Shown: one piece after another, positions 1-10,800 of the stretch
Numbering within the stretch: the stretch's first letter is position 1
Layout: each line of letters opens with the position of its first letter
Assembly (NCBI RefSeq): GCF_035222275.1
Contig: NW_026946359.1
Coordinates: 4,154,001-4,218,000, forward strand
Source: Podospora bellae-mahoneyi
Lineage: Eukaryota; Ascomycota; Sordariomycetes; Sordariales; Podosporaceae
Reading direction: 5' to 3'
Length of the DNA stretch: 64,000 bases
Position numbers and translations under genes: made by a program
The notes under the pieces: model-generated
What the model was told of the DNA's origin: nothing
Database searches by the model: none
Seen by the model: the letters and a program-made list of their open reading frames with translations, nothing else

Positions 1-793
1 GCCTTGAAGAAGTCGGCGTCATTAGACAGTTCCTCCTTGACCTGTAACCTGGTTAGTCGGCGTGACCCATATAGCAGAAGAAACAGGCGACAGGAGGAAA
101 ACATACAATATCAAGCCCTCCGACCAGCTCGCCGTCAACCCAGAGCTGGGGATAAGTTGGCCAGTCGGCAAACTCTTTGAGGCCCTGGCGCACTTCATCG
201 TCGGCCAGGATGTTGAAGAAGCCATACTTGACGGCGTTTTCCCGCAGAATAGCTACTAGCTGCCGAGAAAAGCCGCACTTGGGCTCGCTAGGAGTGCCCT
301 TCATGAAGAGCATCACGGGAGCAGCCTTCACAAGATCTCCCAGACGCTTGAAGAGCTCCTCCTTATTCTTCTCTGGATCCTCGGTTGCCACCTCACCATC
401 ATGGCCGTCAGTCGCAGTCGCAGCGCCATTCAAAACTGGGGCGCCGGCCTTGGCGGCATGGGCTTCGATGGCATTCCGCACCTTGACGGCGCTGCTTCCA
501 CTGACGGTTTCCAGCACCTGTCCGTTGCGAATAAGGACAAGAAATGGAACGGCTGTCACGTTGTAGGTTTCGCTAATATCCGAAAGATCCTCTGCGTTGA
601 TCGACACCCATGATGTGGACGGTGGTTCAGTGACGGGATACTCGCTCGCCAGCGTCGACAGGACGGTCGCCATTTGCGTGCATGGAGCGGCCCATGGCGC
701 ATGGAAAGAGACCACGAGGAGAGTGGAAGGCGGTAGTGAGGTGACGTGATGTTCCCAGTTCGAAAGACTGGTGATTTCGCGAATAGTCGACAT
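1..793 (-). CDS. GRX4: Monothiol glutaredoxin, Grx3/Grx4 (PICOT) type, 3' end outside window
   Basis: Encodes a cytosolic/nuclear multidomain monothiol glutaredoxin. The family binds a [2Fe-2S] cluster with glutathione and serves in iron sensing and iron delivery. Residues 1 to about 110 are a thioredoxin-like domain in which the usual CxxC is W34-A-A-P-C38, so it lacks the first cysteine, as is usual here. Residues about 145-240 are the glutaredoxin domain with the monothiol CGFS motif at 173-176 and a WPTYPQLW segment. Exon 1 is 793-107. A 65-bp intron (106-42, GTATGT...ACAG, branch-like GACTAAC) is followed by an exon from 41 to the window edge that reads VKEELSNDADFFK, the expected C-terminus, so only the last few residues are missing. 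Start at ATG 793. Identification is firm; GRX3 versus GRX4 cannot be separated. Confidence 0.93.
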
Positions 794-1605
794 GTTGTTG
801 TATTGGTAGATATTCGAGCGGGTGACGGGGAGACCAAGACTCGCAAGGCGTGGCTGTCGGTGTGCAATGTTCTATGAGGTGATCTCAAAAGTTCAAGTGG
901 CTCAGGCAAACCGAACATTCTCCAAACAGTGCCGAGCATTGCCCCTCCATGAACTGCGATAAAGCTGGGGCCGATGGCGGATGACCCCGCAGTCCGCTAA
1001 TATGGGCCCTGATTGGCCAGAGATCTGTTGCGTCATTTGGGATTGTCTCCTACACAGTAGGTACCTTTAACTCCGGCCAAGACGGAAGAGAAGCGTGCCT
1101 GGAAGCTCCCGTAAGACCGACAACCCGATGTACTTATTTGTGGTATCTTTAAAGCTTTTTAAAGCATACCTAGGTGCCGATTGCAAAGCTCGAGACAGAC
1201 TTGCGGATGCTAAGCATGGTGGCTGGGGTTTGATGCAAGCTAATTGCATCGTCAACACTTCGCCGGTTGCAGGTCGCACCTTCGTGCACCTTCAACATCA
1301 ATGAACCATGACACGTGCTTTCCAGCTCAGCAGGTGTAGAGCCATCCATTATTAAAGGTCGAGGGACTCGCAGCCAAAGGCAAGGTCGTCGCGTCTGTGT
1401 TGTTTTCCGCCCCTTTCCATCATCTACTAGCGACAAGAGCTTGCCTCTCCAGCCTCCCCATTCTGCAGAAGACCCTTTCACCGTCTTTCCCTCATCTTGC
1501 TCCGCAACTGACCTACTAATTCACATCCTCCTTTGAGATCTTGAAACTCTCCAACCTAGTCACCTGCCCGGATCGGAAACCTACTTATCCTCGCAGACTT
1601 ACACA
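794..1605. other. Intergenic region, shared promoter between GRX4 (-) and CYSTM gene (+)
   Basis: The two flanking genes diverge from this 812-bp segment. The part before the CYSTM start (about 1380-1600) is pyrimidine-rich, as usual for fungal 5' leaders. I see no convincing coding region. Confidence 0.6.
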
Positions 1606-1988
1606 ATGTCAGCTGCCGAATACTATCAACAAGGCCCACCGCAACAGAGCTACGCCTCTCCGCACCCACCACCACAGGCCTACCCTCAATATCCCCAACC
1701 GGTGAGTTAACCCTGTTCCGGAGCTGCTGGACGGCAGCTTCCCGCGCTGAGATGGGATGCCTATGCTGACGAGGTATACCACAGTCCTACGGAGGCCCTC
1801 CACCACAACAAGGGTACTACCCACCGCAGGGGCCGATGCAGTATCAGCAACAGGCACCCCCGACGAAGAGCAGCGGTGGCGGTGGTTGTCTTAAGGGCTG
1901 TCTAGCAGCCATGTGCTGCTGCTTCTTATGCGAAGAGGGCTGCGAATGCTGTGCAGACTGTTGTGAGTGCTGCATGGAGTGTTGTTAA
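1606..1988 (+). CDS. Small cysteine-rich CYSTM-domain protein (99 aa)
   Basis: Two exons, 1606-1701 and 1785-1988, flank an 83-bp intron (GTGAGT...CACAG); phase 0 joins ...YPQYPQP to SYGGPPP. The 99-residue product has a Gln/Pro/Tyr-rich N-terminus with PPQQ and QGYYPPQG-like repeats. Its C-terminal 35 residues are packed with cysteines (GCLKGCLAAMCCCFLC followed by CC pairs), the layout of the cysteine-rich transmembrane module. Family members are tail-anchored or palmitoylated membrane proteins linked to stress tolerance and metal resistance in yeast and plants. There is no signal peptide. The gene is too short for simple ORF finding because the exons are small. The domain call is strong; the role in this fungus is inferred. 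Confidence 0.85.
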
Positions 1989-2598
1989 TGGCGGCGCCAG
2001 AATTCGGCATTGGAGTTTGAGCAGGGTGTTTCCAGTTTAGTAATTCAAAACGAGATGGGGAGCGATGAGAGGGAATCAGGGGACGAGGAGGACAGCTTCA
2101 TTTCTCGCTGTTGACCTGGTGTGGGCACCGTCACAGAGCTGTAAGATGGGTTGAAATGGATATTTGAAACCCCTAGGAAGCACCTGGATACATCACTATC
2201 ACCCAGATACCAGTACGGACGTTATTAGAGCTACACTAATTACATATCCTGTTGTACATGAGTGTTGTCCAAGTGAAGGTGATGATGGGAAAACTGGGGC
2301 TCTTGTCCTGTCCAATGGCAGCACCCCATTCGATGAAATGCGCGCCAAGACGTACCCTGGAGACTGGGTGGGCTCAGTGGGCTGCTAGGGGAGGCGCACA
2401 GCCTCTTTGACGTCGGGTTGGCAACCTACTGGAAGCTCCCTCTCCGTTTCCCAGTTCCCTCAACCTCTCGCAAGACATCAGTCAGTCATACTTCTAGCTT
2501 CTTGTTTAAAGCCCTCTCTTTGTCACCACTGGGCCTTCTCGAATCATTCCATTCTCACGCTCGGCCCAGACAACTTCTGGAGTCACTACACAACGACC
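1989..2598. other. Intergenic region between CYSTM gene and ABP1
   Basis: Holds the 3' end of the CYSTM gene and the promoter and leader of ABP1. CT-rich tracts occur at about 2430-2560. No gene seen. Confidence 0.6.
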
Positions 2599-5097
2599 AT
2601 GTCTTCGCTCAATCTGTCCACCAATGGCGTGGCCATCAAGAACAGTTACCAAGGCGTCATCAAAGGCACGCTGTCAGCAACCTCACCTACCGCCGCTCGC
2701 TGGGCCCTGTTCACGGTACAGGCGCCATTACTGAATGCCTTCCAAAACACGGGTTCGAAAGAGAGTGTCCTCAAGGTTGAGACCACTGGCGGTGAGTTCC
2801 AGGGAAACCTCCCGGTCCTTCCGGCTTGGGCTTACTAACCACCGCTTTGCGTCAACAGAGGGCGAGCTTGCCGTCCTGATCGAGGACTTCAACGAGGGAC
2901 GCATTCAGTTTGCTTTTGTCAGAATCAAGGACCGAAACAGTGGCCTGCCCAAGAATGTCTTCATCGCCTGGTGCGGTGGGGGCGTCCCTGAGCGGACCAA
3001 AGGCTACTTCACCAGCCACGTTGCCGCCGTCTCCAAGGTCCTCACCGGTTACCACGTCCAAATCACGGCGCGATCTGATGCCGACCTCGAACCTGAAGCC
3101 ATCGTGCAAAAGGTTGCGGATGCTTCGGGTGCTAAATACTCGGCTGGGTCCGCCCCGGCCCCTGCTACGGCGGCAGCGCCACCGCCGGTTGCCAAGAAGC
3201 CCGTCTTCACTCCGACTACCTCGACTTCCGGCACCTCCTTCAATCCCCTCGTCGCGGCCCGCAATCGCAGACAAGATAATACCGATGATGACGGCTGGGG
3301 AGCAGACGCCCCTCCCGTTTCCCGCACTCAGATCGAAAAAGTGGCGCCCGCCTACAAGCCAACCAAGGTTGATATTGCTGGTCTGAGGAAAAACCCCGAC
3401 GAGTCCCGCCACAGCACCCCCTCTCAATCCGATGATCAGGCTCGCAATATTGTTAAGGGTGGGTATCAGCCCGTGGGAAGAGTTGATGTGGCCGCCTTGC
3501 GGGCTCAGGCAAAGCAGGATGACCGGCCTGCCGTGGTAAGGGGTGCCTATGAACCCGTGGGAAAGGTCGACATCGCCGCCATTCGTGCCAAAACTCAGCG
3601 TCCAGTAGAAGCATCAGAGGAGCCATCAGCACCAAAGTCTCTTGCCGAGCGCAGTGCTGCCTTTGCTCAATCGGAGCGTCTTACAGAGCTGCCCAAACCC
3701 AAGGTCGCCAACAAGTTTGGCAGTACCCCCTTTACTGGGACCAAAGCACCCACGCCATCCGGCTTCGGGGCGGCATGTATTCCAGCGCCCCCACCGGTTG
3801 GCGCCGCCAGCCGCACATTTGCTGACCAGGGGGGCAAAACACCGGCCCAGCTGTGGGCGGAGAAGAAGGCTAAGCAAGGTGGATCAATCTCGTCGGCATC
3901 GCCTGGGCCTGCTCCCGAAATCACGGCTCAAAAGAGCGGCAGCGAGTGGAAGAGCGGATACGCAGGCAAGAGCTGGGCTCCTGTCAGTACGACCAACTTT
4001 GGACGCGGCGGGGTGGAGAAGCATGCGACCGGCGGTAGTGGTACTGAGCGCTCACAGCCCGAAGCCGAGCCCGAGACAGCCGCGCCTTCCCCCGGTGGCA
4101 TCGCAGCGCTGCGCGATAGGTTCAAGGACCAACCGCCCATTGGCGTCTCTTCACAATCTGCGCCAGCTGAAGAGGAGGCCGCGCCGCCGCCACCACCTCA
4201 GGCAAGCCGACCTGCCGGAGGGTTTGCCCTCCCTGGTCTCCCATCCAGACCAGCCCCAGCGGAGAAAAAGGAGGAGGAGGAACAGCAAGAGCCTCCCGTC
4301 CCATCTCGGAACTACGAAGAACGCGACCCCCCTCCTGTGCGCATTGCGGTGCCGGTTGCACGCAGTTCTGTTCCAGACCTTGAACCGCCTGTTGAGGCGC
4401 TTCCCCCTCGTCCTGTGCCTGTTCCTGAGGAGATCCCTCGCGAGGAAGACCTCCCAACAGAGGAGGATGCCTATGATCCCCGGGCTGCTGCTGCCACCGT
4501 CGCGGCTGTTGCCAGTGATACTACCAGGCCAGGTGGAGCAGCTCCTCAGTCCAACACCGATGGCGGCTTACGTGCTGTAGTTCTATTCGATTATGAAAAG
4601 GCTGAGGATAATGAGCTTGAACTACGCGAGAATGAAATCATTAGCAACATTGACAAGGTGGACCCTGATTGGTGGATGGGCACAGATGCCCAAGGCCGGA
4701 GCGGCTTGTTCCCTTGCAACTATGTCGAAATTCTGGAGGCTGACATAGCGGCTCCTGTCCCTTCGGCTCCCGCTCCCGCTCCAGCCCCGGCCCCAGGGCC
4801 AAGCCATGCTTCCGCGCCCGATTCAAAGTCTGAGTACGGTGTAGGAAGCGGGCCAACGGCCACGGCTCAGTTTGACTATGAAGCCGCGGAAGACAATGGT
4901 AAGGACTGGCACATACCGTACATTTCCCCGGTCTTGCGAGTGGTGAAACTAATAGACCTTGTACAGAACTGAGCTTCCCAGAGGGCGCTACCATCACTAA
5001 CTTGGACTTTCCTGATGAGGACTGGTGGTTTGGACACTACAAGGGAGCGTCGGGTCTCTTCCCTGCCAACTATGTGGAGCTTGATCAGAAGCCTTAG
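2599..5097 (+). CDS. ABP1: Actin-binding protein Abp1/drebrin-like, ADF-H plus two SH3 domains
   Basis: Exons 2599-2791, 2859-4898 and 4967-5097 encode 787 aa; both introns are 67-68 bp with GT-AG ends. Residues 1 to about 135 are an ADF-H (cofilin-like) actin-binding domain. The middle is Pro/Ala/Glu-rich and carries short repeats of the form GxYxPVGxVDxAAxRAK (about residues 225-330). Two SH3 domains close the protein, at about 636-690 (LFDYEKAEDNELEL...WW..GLFPCNYVE) and 732-786 (QFDYEAAEDNELSF...WWFG..GLFPANYVE). The last intron falls inside the second SH3 domain, so an unspliced reading would lose it. The family links cortical actin patches to endocytosis, activates Arp2/3 and recruits kinases and synaptojanin through its SH3 domains. 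Yeast Abp1 has one SH3 domain; two is common in filamentous fungi. Confidence 0.95.
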
Positions 5098-5619
5098 GTG
5101 TAAAATGGGTCTGGAGGTGGCTGGATTTACAATACCTGGTGTCCTACGATACCACACAGCGTTTGTTGGCATTTGTAAAACCTCTTAAAGCGTGAGAGAG
5201 CAATCAGCAGTAGGAAGTAGGGATAAATTAGCAAGATTGACGTTCATAGTCCAGGAATGGTGTCAGTAGCTACCCTTCTCCACGTCTGAAAAAGACAAAT
5301 GCAATACATGGTTCTTGGCATGGCTGCACGCACTCCTTGCCCGCGTTGAGCTGTAGGTTGTAGACTTGGTAAGCCGTTATCCAAAATGCTGCAATGAATG
5401 AATTCTCTGGTCGCTTCAAAACAGACGAGATAGGCTCAGCAAAGCCGGATTGTGCTGAAGTACAACAAGGTTGTTGTTTACGCATGTCGTCGCAGCCACA
5501 TGGTCAGTCCACTTTGGCCTTTTCTGTTCCAACCAACCATATCAGTGCTCCCTCCCCCTCCCTCCTTGCTCCTCCTGCATCAACCCAACAAGAGACAAGA
5601 TCAAAAGAAACGAACCGTC
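5098..5619. other. Intergenic region between ABP1 and VPS37
   Basis: Contains the ABP1 3' end and the promoter of the next gene, including a pyrimidine-rich run at about 5540-5580 just before the VPS37 start. No gene seen. Confidence 0.6.
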
Positions 5620-6445
5620 ATGTACTCACATACACCACCGGCGCCACCACCAAAGCCACGAAATCATGATACTAGTGGCATGAGCACACCGGTGCTGGTG
5701 GGGCCGTCGTCACACACACCTCGCCCTCCGCCTCCGTTACCCGAAGCCGTCACAGCCGGCGGGCTGCACTCGGCAGATGTCGGTGCAGCAGCATCAAATG
5801 GTGCGTTGGTCCAGGCCCAGGACATCCCGGATCCCGGAGACCAGTGGCTGCCCAAGTTCTTGCAGGATAAATCGTATGTTTATGTTTGGCGCTGGCCACA
5901 TGCAACCAGCCTTGCTCGTTGTTGCTAACCCCAACGGCTTCAGAAAGCAAGATTTGGCCGAGAGATTGTCGGACCCGGCATGCCTCTCGGCGCTCACCCA
6001 CTCCCCTCAGACAGTCCACCCCTCTTTGGGATCGTCTCATGAGGCACTGCAGGTAGCACTAAGCGAAAACATCGAGCGGGCTGCTCAGCTACTCGAGCTC
6101 GAGGCGAGGCTGGTCCACCAGAGATCAACAACACAGTCCCAGCTGCTGTCGACTCACGCACTGGAGAGACAGTGGCGGGCCAAACAGGCAGACATGGACC
6201 ATGCGCTGGCTCCGTTCGCGCCTGCAAGTTTGTATCAGCGTCTCAGTCAGGGGGTTCAGGAACAAGAAGGCGTTTGCTATGCGCTGGAGGAGAGCTTTCT
6301 CGAGGGGGAAGGTGACGGTGCGCTGGCTACGGAGAGAGAGGTCGGTGATTGGATCAGGAGGTACAGAGAAGCCAAGAAGCTGTACTATTTGAGACAGGAG
6401 AGGAAGGAGAGGTGGGACGAAGGCAGGGTTGGAGGGTGGAGGTGA
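5620..6445 (+). CDS. VPS37: Vps37-like ESCRT-I subunit (Mod(r) domain)
   Basis: Exons 5620-5873 and 5944-6445 (70-bp intron, GTATGT...TTCAG, branch GCTAAC) encode 251 aa. The first 75 residues are Pro-rich (PPAPPPKP; PRPPPPLPE). From about residue 80 onward is an alpha-helical Mod(r)/VPS37 domain: WLPKFLQDKS-KQDLAERLSD, then a long coiled-coil-like region with LLELEARLVHQRSTTQ, then SLYQRLSQGVQEQEGVC..LEESFLEG and VGDWIRRYREAKKLYYLRQERKERW. Vps37 forms ESCRT-I with Vps23, Vps28 and Mvb12 and sorts ubiquitinated cargo into multivesicular bodies at endosomes. Length and helical pattern match fungal members. The start at ATG 5620 is the first ATG in this frame after an upstream stop. Confidence 0.82.
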
Positions 6446-6662
6446 ACCTCGTCATTTGCTTGCCCCCTCTATCAACAGCAGTAGTATTCTCGTTCCCGGT
6501 GTGTTCCGTGAGGGTAACCTATCTCAAATACAACTGCAAAAACACTCCCAACACATCACCGTTTGTGCCATGCACTTCCCCAAGCCCTGAAAGTCCCCAT
6601 TGTCTAATCCACTTCTAGGTAAATATCATCATACAACATGACCCTCTGTGACCTCCCCCTGT

Positions 6663-7820
6663 TTATAAGATGCTAAATGGACTCCTCTTCATCTCTGGAC
6701 TTCGGGGGCTCATTGGCAGCGCAAATAGATCTTCCTCGGTAGCATCCTCTGTCCCTGCCTTTCCCACTGCCGAAGACGATTGGGGTAGGTTGTTTCCAAG
6801 GACGGCATCCAACGAAGCAACACCAGCACTTGCTGAGCCCATGGCGATGCTGCGCCCTGCCAGGCCCGTCCCATCTGAAGCCGTAGCGAGGGAAGAGTGA
6901 AGGCGATGCTGTGTATCCTTAGAGGCTGTCGAGGAGATTTTGGTAAGTAGCATGTTCGGCCACAAGCAAACTAAAACGGAGCCTCCGGAGAAGGCAACTA
7001 GTTGAGGGTTTGACATACCTTGGCTTGCAGCAGCCAGTTCTGCAGGGCTCGTAGCAAGCTTCAAGCCTCGCAGCTTTTCGCCTAACTTCCCCCCTATTGG
7101 GCTCCTCGGGCTCGCTGGACCGGCCGCCGTTTGTGGTATATGTAGTCTGGTTGGCTTGGGCACACCGTGATCCGGGCCGAGTCCGAAGTGGTCGACAATC
7201 CACTGCCGCTCTTGCGCTGCCATCTCCAACCCCACACTTTCGCCATTCGTCCTCATTTCCACTTCGATCTCGGCCTGCAGTTCTGCCAGCCGCTTCTTTG
7301 CCCATATCGTATGGAGCACGCCTCGCAGGCCCGTCTCTTGCTTGCTGGTGAGCTCAGCAGGGAAGATGGCTGGCATGGGCATTGTGCGCAGAACTGGTCC
7401 GCCTGAGCTACCCTTGCGTGTGATGCTGACGAGTGCAGGCACAGCGGCGCCCGTGGGCAAAAGAAAATAAATACGTCTTGTGCCACCTTTGGCACTGCCG
7501 CCAACGCCGACATCCCCGACGATGTCGTGGACGGCCAGTGCCGATTTCTTGCCCTCCCACGAGACTTCCCAGTCTGTAACATCAGCTGCCCCCTTCTCAG
7601 CCTCCTCCGGCCTGGTTTCTTGCTGTCGTTGTTCCCGCCCGCCGAACGAGGCGTCCCACTCCACCATCAGCACCTTGGTGCCCTCATTGCCCTTGTCTGT
7701 CTCGAATTCGAACCGGGAGAGCGCCAGGCCCGACGAAGGTGACGTGGGTGTCTCGACCACATCCAGAGACTCAACATCAGTCGCCGTCACCGCCGCCACC
7801 GACCTAGCGGCCGTGGTCAT
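6663..7820 (-). CDS. Conserved-looking fungal protein of unknown function
   Basis: I do not recognise the family. I take the start at ATG 7820 (MTTAARSVAAV); an in-frame ATG at 7922 would add 34 Cys-rich residues that look like leader sequence. A probable intron at 7018-6926 (GTATGT...CGACAG, phase 1) is 93 bp, a multiple of three with no stop, so the retained form stays open. Visible parts: a beta-rich N-terminal half (ALSRFEFETDKGNEGTKVLM, VTDWEVSWEGKKSALAVHD, RRIYFLLPTGAAVPALVSI), a helical middle (LTSKQETGLRGVLHTIWAKK, AQERQWIVDHFGL) and a Ser/Ala/Pro-rich tail with two SPR motifs that could be phosphosites. No signal peptide or membrane segment. The coding call is good; the function is unknown. 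Confidence 0.7.
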   Translation of the reverse strand: MTTAARSVAAVTATDVESLDVVETPTSPSSGLALSRFEFETDKGNEGTKVLMVEWDASFGGREQRQQETRPEEAEKGAADVTDWEVSWEGKKSALAVHDIVGDVGVGGSAKGGTRRIYFLLPTGAAVPALVSITRKGSSGGPVLRTMPMPAIFPAELTSKQETGLRGVLHTIWAKKRLAELQAEIEVEMRTNGESVGLEMAAQERQWIVDHFGLGPDHGVPKPTRLHIPQTAAGPASPRSPIGGKLGEKLRGLKLATSPAELAAASQGMSNPQLVAFSGGSVLVCLWPNMLLTKISSTASKDTQHRLHSSLATASDGTGLAGRSIAMGSASAGVASLDAVLGNNLPQSSSAVGKAGTEDATEEDLFALPMSPRSPEMKRSPFSIL

Positions 7821-10800
7821 GGTGGTGATCCTGTGACAGAAACAAGAGAGGACAAGGCAAAGAAGACAGGCGACACAAGCACAAGGCCCGAAAGATAGTT
7901 GGGGGGATGTGGGGGCAGTCACCTAGCAAAAAGCTCGGTGAATTCGGCCGTATATCTCCCGGGGTGGCTATGAGCAACAGGGTAGCCAACCGGGCCACGT
8001 CTAGCTGGCTGAATCAAGCTGAAGACTCCCGGTTTGGTGACACACACCCGAGTCGGGTGCGTCAGCAGACGGTCCGAGATGCCAGATCAGATGCGAGAGA
8101 GGGCGACAACGGATGAGGGACCAGGCCTGACAGCTTGGAGAGAACAGAGGGCGCAGCCGGCTGGGGCTGGACCGAAAGGAGGAGGAGAGCTGGGACCCCG
8201 GTTCGGGTACGAGTTGATGCGTGCCAGGGAGACACGGACAGGCAGAGAGGCCTAGGTGGGCGGGGGAGTCAATACTTGGAGATGTGAATTTCGTCCGTTG
8301 TCCAACCTCGGCCTGTCAAAGGGAAAGGCAGGGTAGAGCGCAGCCGCGTGTGCCTTGGTTTGGGGGAGGGTACCACCTGTCTCCGGGTGTAGGCTAATAT
8401 GAAGAGAATATGCACAGATGCAGCCGCGGCGGGGGAAACTGTGACGAGACAAGGGCCGCCAGAACAGGTTGCAAATATTGTGTACAGCAAGGTACTACGG
8501 TGGTTGTAGCTGGCGTAGAAGTCTCGTAGGTGAGAAAAGAGGAAGACGGAAAACTCACTCGTCACACGGTGCAAAGAGGCGCAAAGAAGAGCAAGGGAAA
8601 AGTCAGGGAGGCGACATGGAGGATGGGAAGCGCCTTCATGTTCGGCACTTGGCCACATACTGCTTCACCTTATAATAGAATACATTGACAAGCAGCAAGG
8701 CCCGCAGTCCCGCGGTCCCGCAAAATCGAGGCTCCCAAGGCAAACCCCGCGAGTGAGGACGAAGATCGCCCATTACCTCCCCCACAGGTCCGGGACCCCG
8801 GGGCCATTGATTCTAGATTGGGGAAAACCCATCCACGTCGCGAGTGGGTTGGTCCAGAAGAAAGCGTGCTTTGGCATGGCTAGAGAGACCACAGTGCATG
8901 AACTAATCCGCGCGTTGAGAAGGCATTGGCTTGGCCAACCGAACAAAGAGCTCCTACATTGCTTGCGGACGTCTATCGTCCCCATCGCTGGGTTGCTACA
9001 TCAAACCATCATGTTGCTATGCCTTGGGGAAGGATATCTTGTTTCCGAGCACCATAACCACCAGAATCAAAGAAAGGTCCATCATCGCAAGTTGAACTGA
9101 AAGAGACGACAACTCTGGCGCTTTCAATATACATACATACCTACCTTTTCTCGCGAGAGGCAGAAAATCAGCGAGGGGCACTGGTACCATCTTGTTTCCA
9201 TAAATAGCTCCATGTCACTTGGCATTGAGTGACACCCTTTCCCAATCGGGACGCGAGTCTGGGAGGAGGGGGGGGGGTTTTCTGGAACTTTGCGGAATTT
9301 CAATGGCGGTTGGTAGTTGCTTTTCAGTAGGAGAACACTGGAAAAGTAAGATAATCACACGCAGATCAGGGTCAGGTCGATGACGACAATAAAACACCAC
9401 TGCTACCTCCATGTGAAGACCGGAAACACAAGCTCTTGCATCGCCATGCATGTTGCTCCTGTAGCTGGTAGGAGCTTCGATCTGAAGATAAAACTGATGT
9501 CCCATGCGGCACATGATGGCCAAGCAGGTGAGCAAGTTGAACATCTATGTCGTTGGTGTCCAAAAGCCTTTCCACATGGCGGGGGCTCCCGTGATGCAGT
9601 GCGACGACCGTGATAATTCGCTCGAGCTTTTTTCGATGTACTGCGGAAGCCGGCGGTGGTTACCCAGACACGCAAAAGACGGGCCCAATGATGGCTCCGG
9701 ACCGAGGCCGATTCCAATGTCGGAACCATTCTTGGCACGACACGGAGGGGCCGGAACATGACCGCGAAGCCGGCACAAGACTCCACCTAAAACCCCCAGA
9801 CTACCGCCCACATGGATAGCCCCTCCGGTGCAAAGGCTTATGTATCCGGAGCCAAAGTTGAGAGCGGCTCAAGGAAAGGTAGGTAAAGCGTACGGCTCGG
9901 CGACGTGATCCAGTCGAAATGTGGTACCCTTCCTCCGTGGTTGAACGCAATGGAATGACAGGGCCGAGATACTGCCGTCGAACACGATAGACGAAGCAAG
10001 CGAAGCTTGGAAGCGAGATGTTAGTTGTGAGGGCGACTGCTGGGTAACTCCTCGTTACATTGAGCATCGACCGTGAGCAGGACAAGAGTGGTGCGGTCAG
10101 GTTGGGCGGAGACGATGGCGGCCTTTTTAACAACGTGGAAAGCCCACCTCGGCCGGAAGCTTTGACTTGCCGGACACGGGCATGTTTGACAGAAGGTCGG
10201 CAGACACCCGACAACCGCCGGAAGGAAAGGGGCATATGGCGGTTTTGAGCGGCATCCATAAGCTCTTTGAATAAAGGGGTCCGCGGACATATACCCCCAC
10301 AACGTTTCTTTTACAAGGGCCGAGATCCGGCCCCGAGAGGACGACATCAAGAAAATGACCGGAGTAGGGCCGTGGCGATTCAGCTAATCGCTAGCATTGC
10401 CCAATTTGGTGCCGCGTATCGCTCAGTGTATCAGACTCGCTATTAATCCTGGCTTTGTTCAGCAGATGTATAGGAGATCAACCGTTATCGCACGGTGATG
10501 GGTACGTTGATCTGTATACCTAGTTAATGGCGGCACGACTTCATCGCTTCCTCACCCACTATAGCCGGGATTCGTTTTAGATCAGTGTTGACCACAGGAG
10601 AGATGGCTGCCGAAGGGCACGCAGGCGCCTCGATTATTTCGACTGGGCTCTCACTTGTCCATCTGGGGAGTGCGTCCAATCCAGGTGCCCATGGCTCTTT
10701 ATTGCACAGGATGAATGCAGCATGAACAGGGGGTCCCGTGGGAGTGTGTTGTGATAGGCAAATATTTTTTTGGAGGACCGTTCTGTGGTCACATTTGGGG

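Noticed and set aside
2852-3427. 191-codon minus-strand frame
   Set aside because: Antisense shadow of ABP1.
8753-9100. 115-codon open frame on the + strand
   Set aside because: Odd composition and no recognisable family; not supported.
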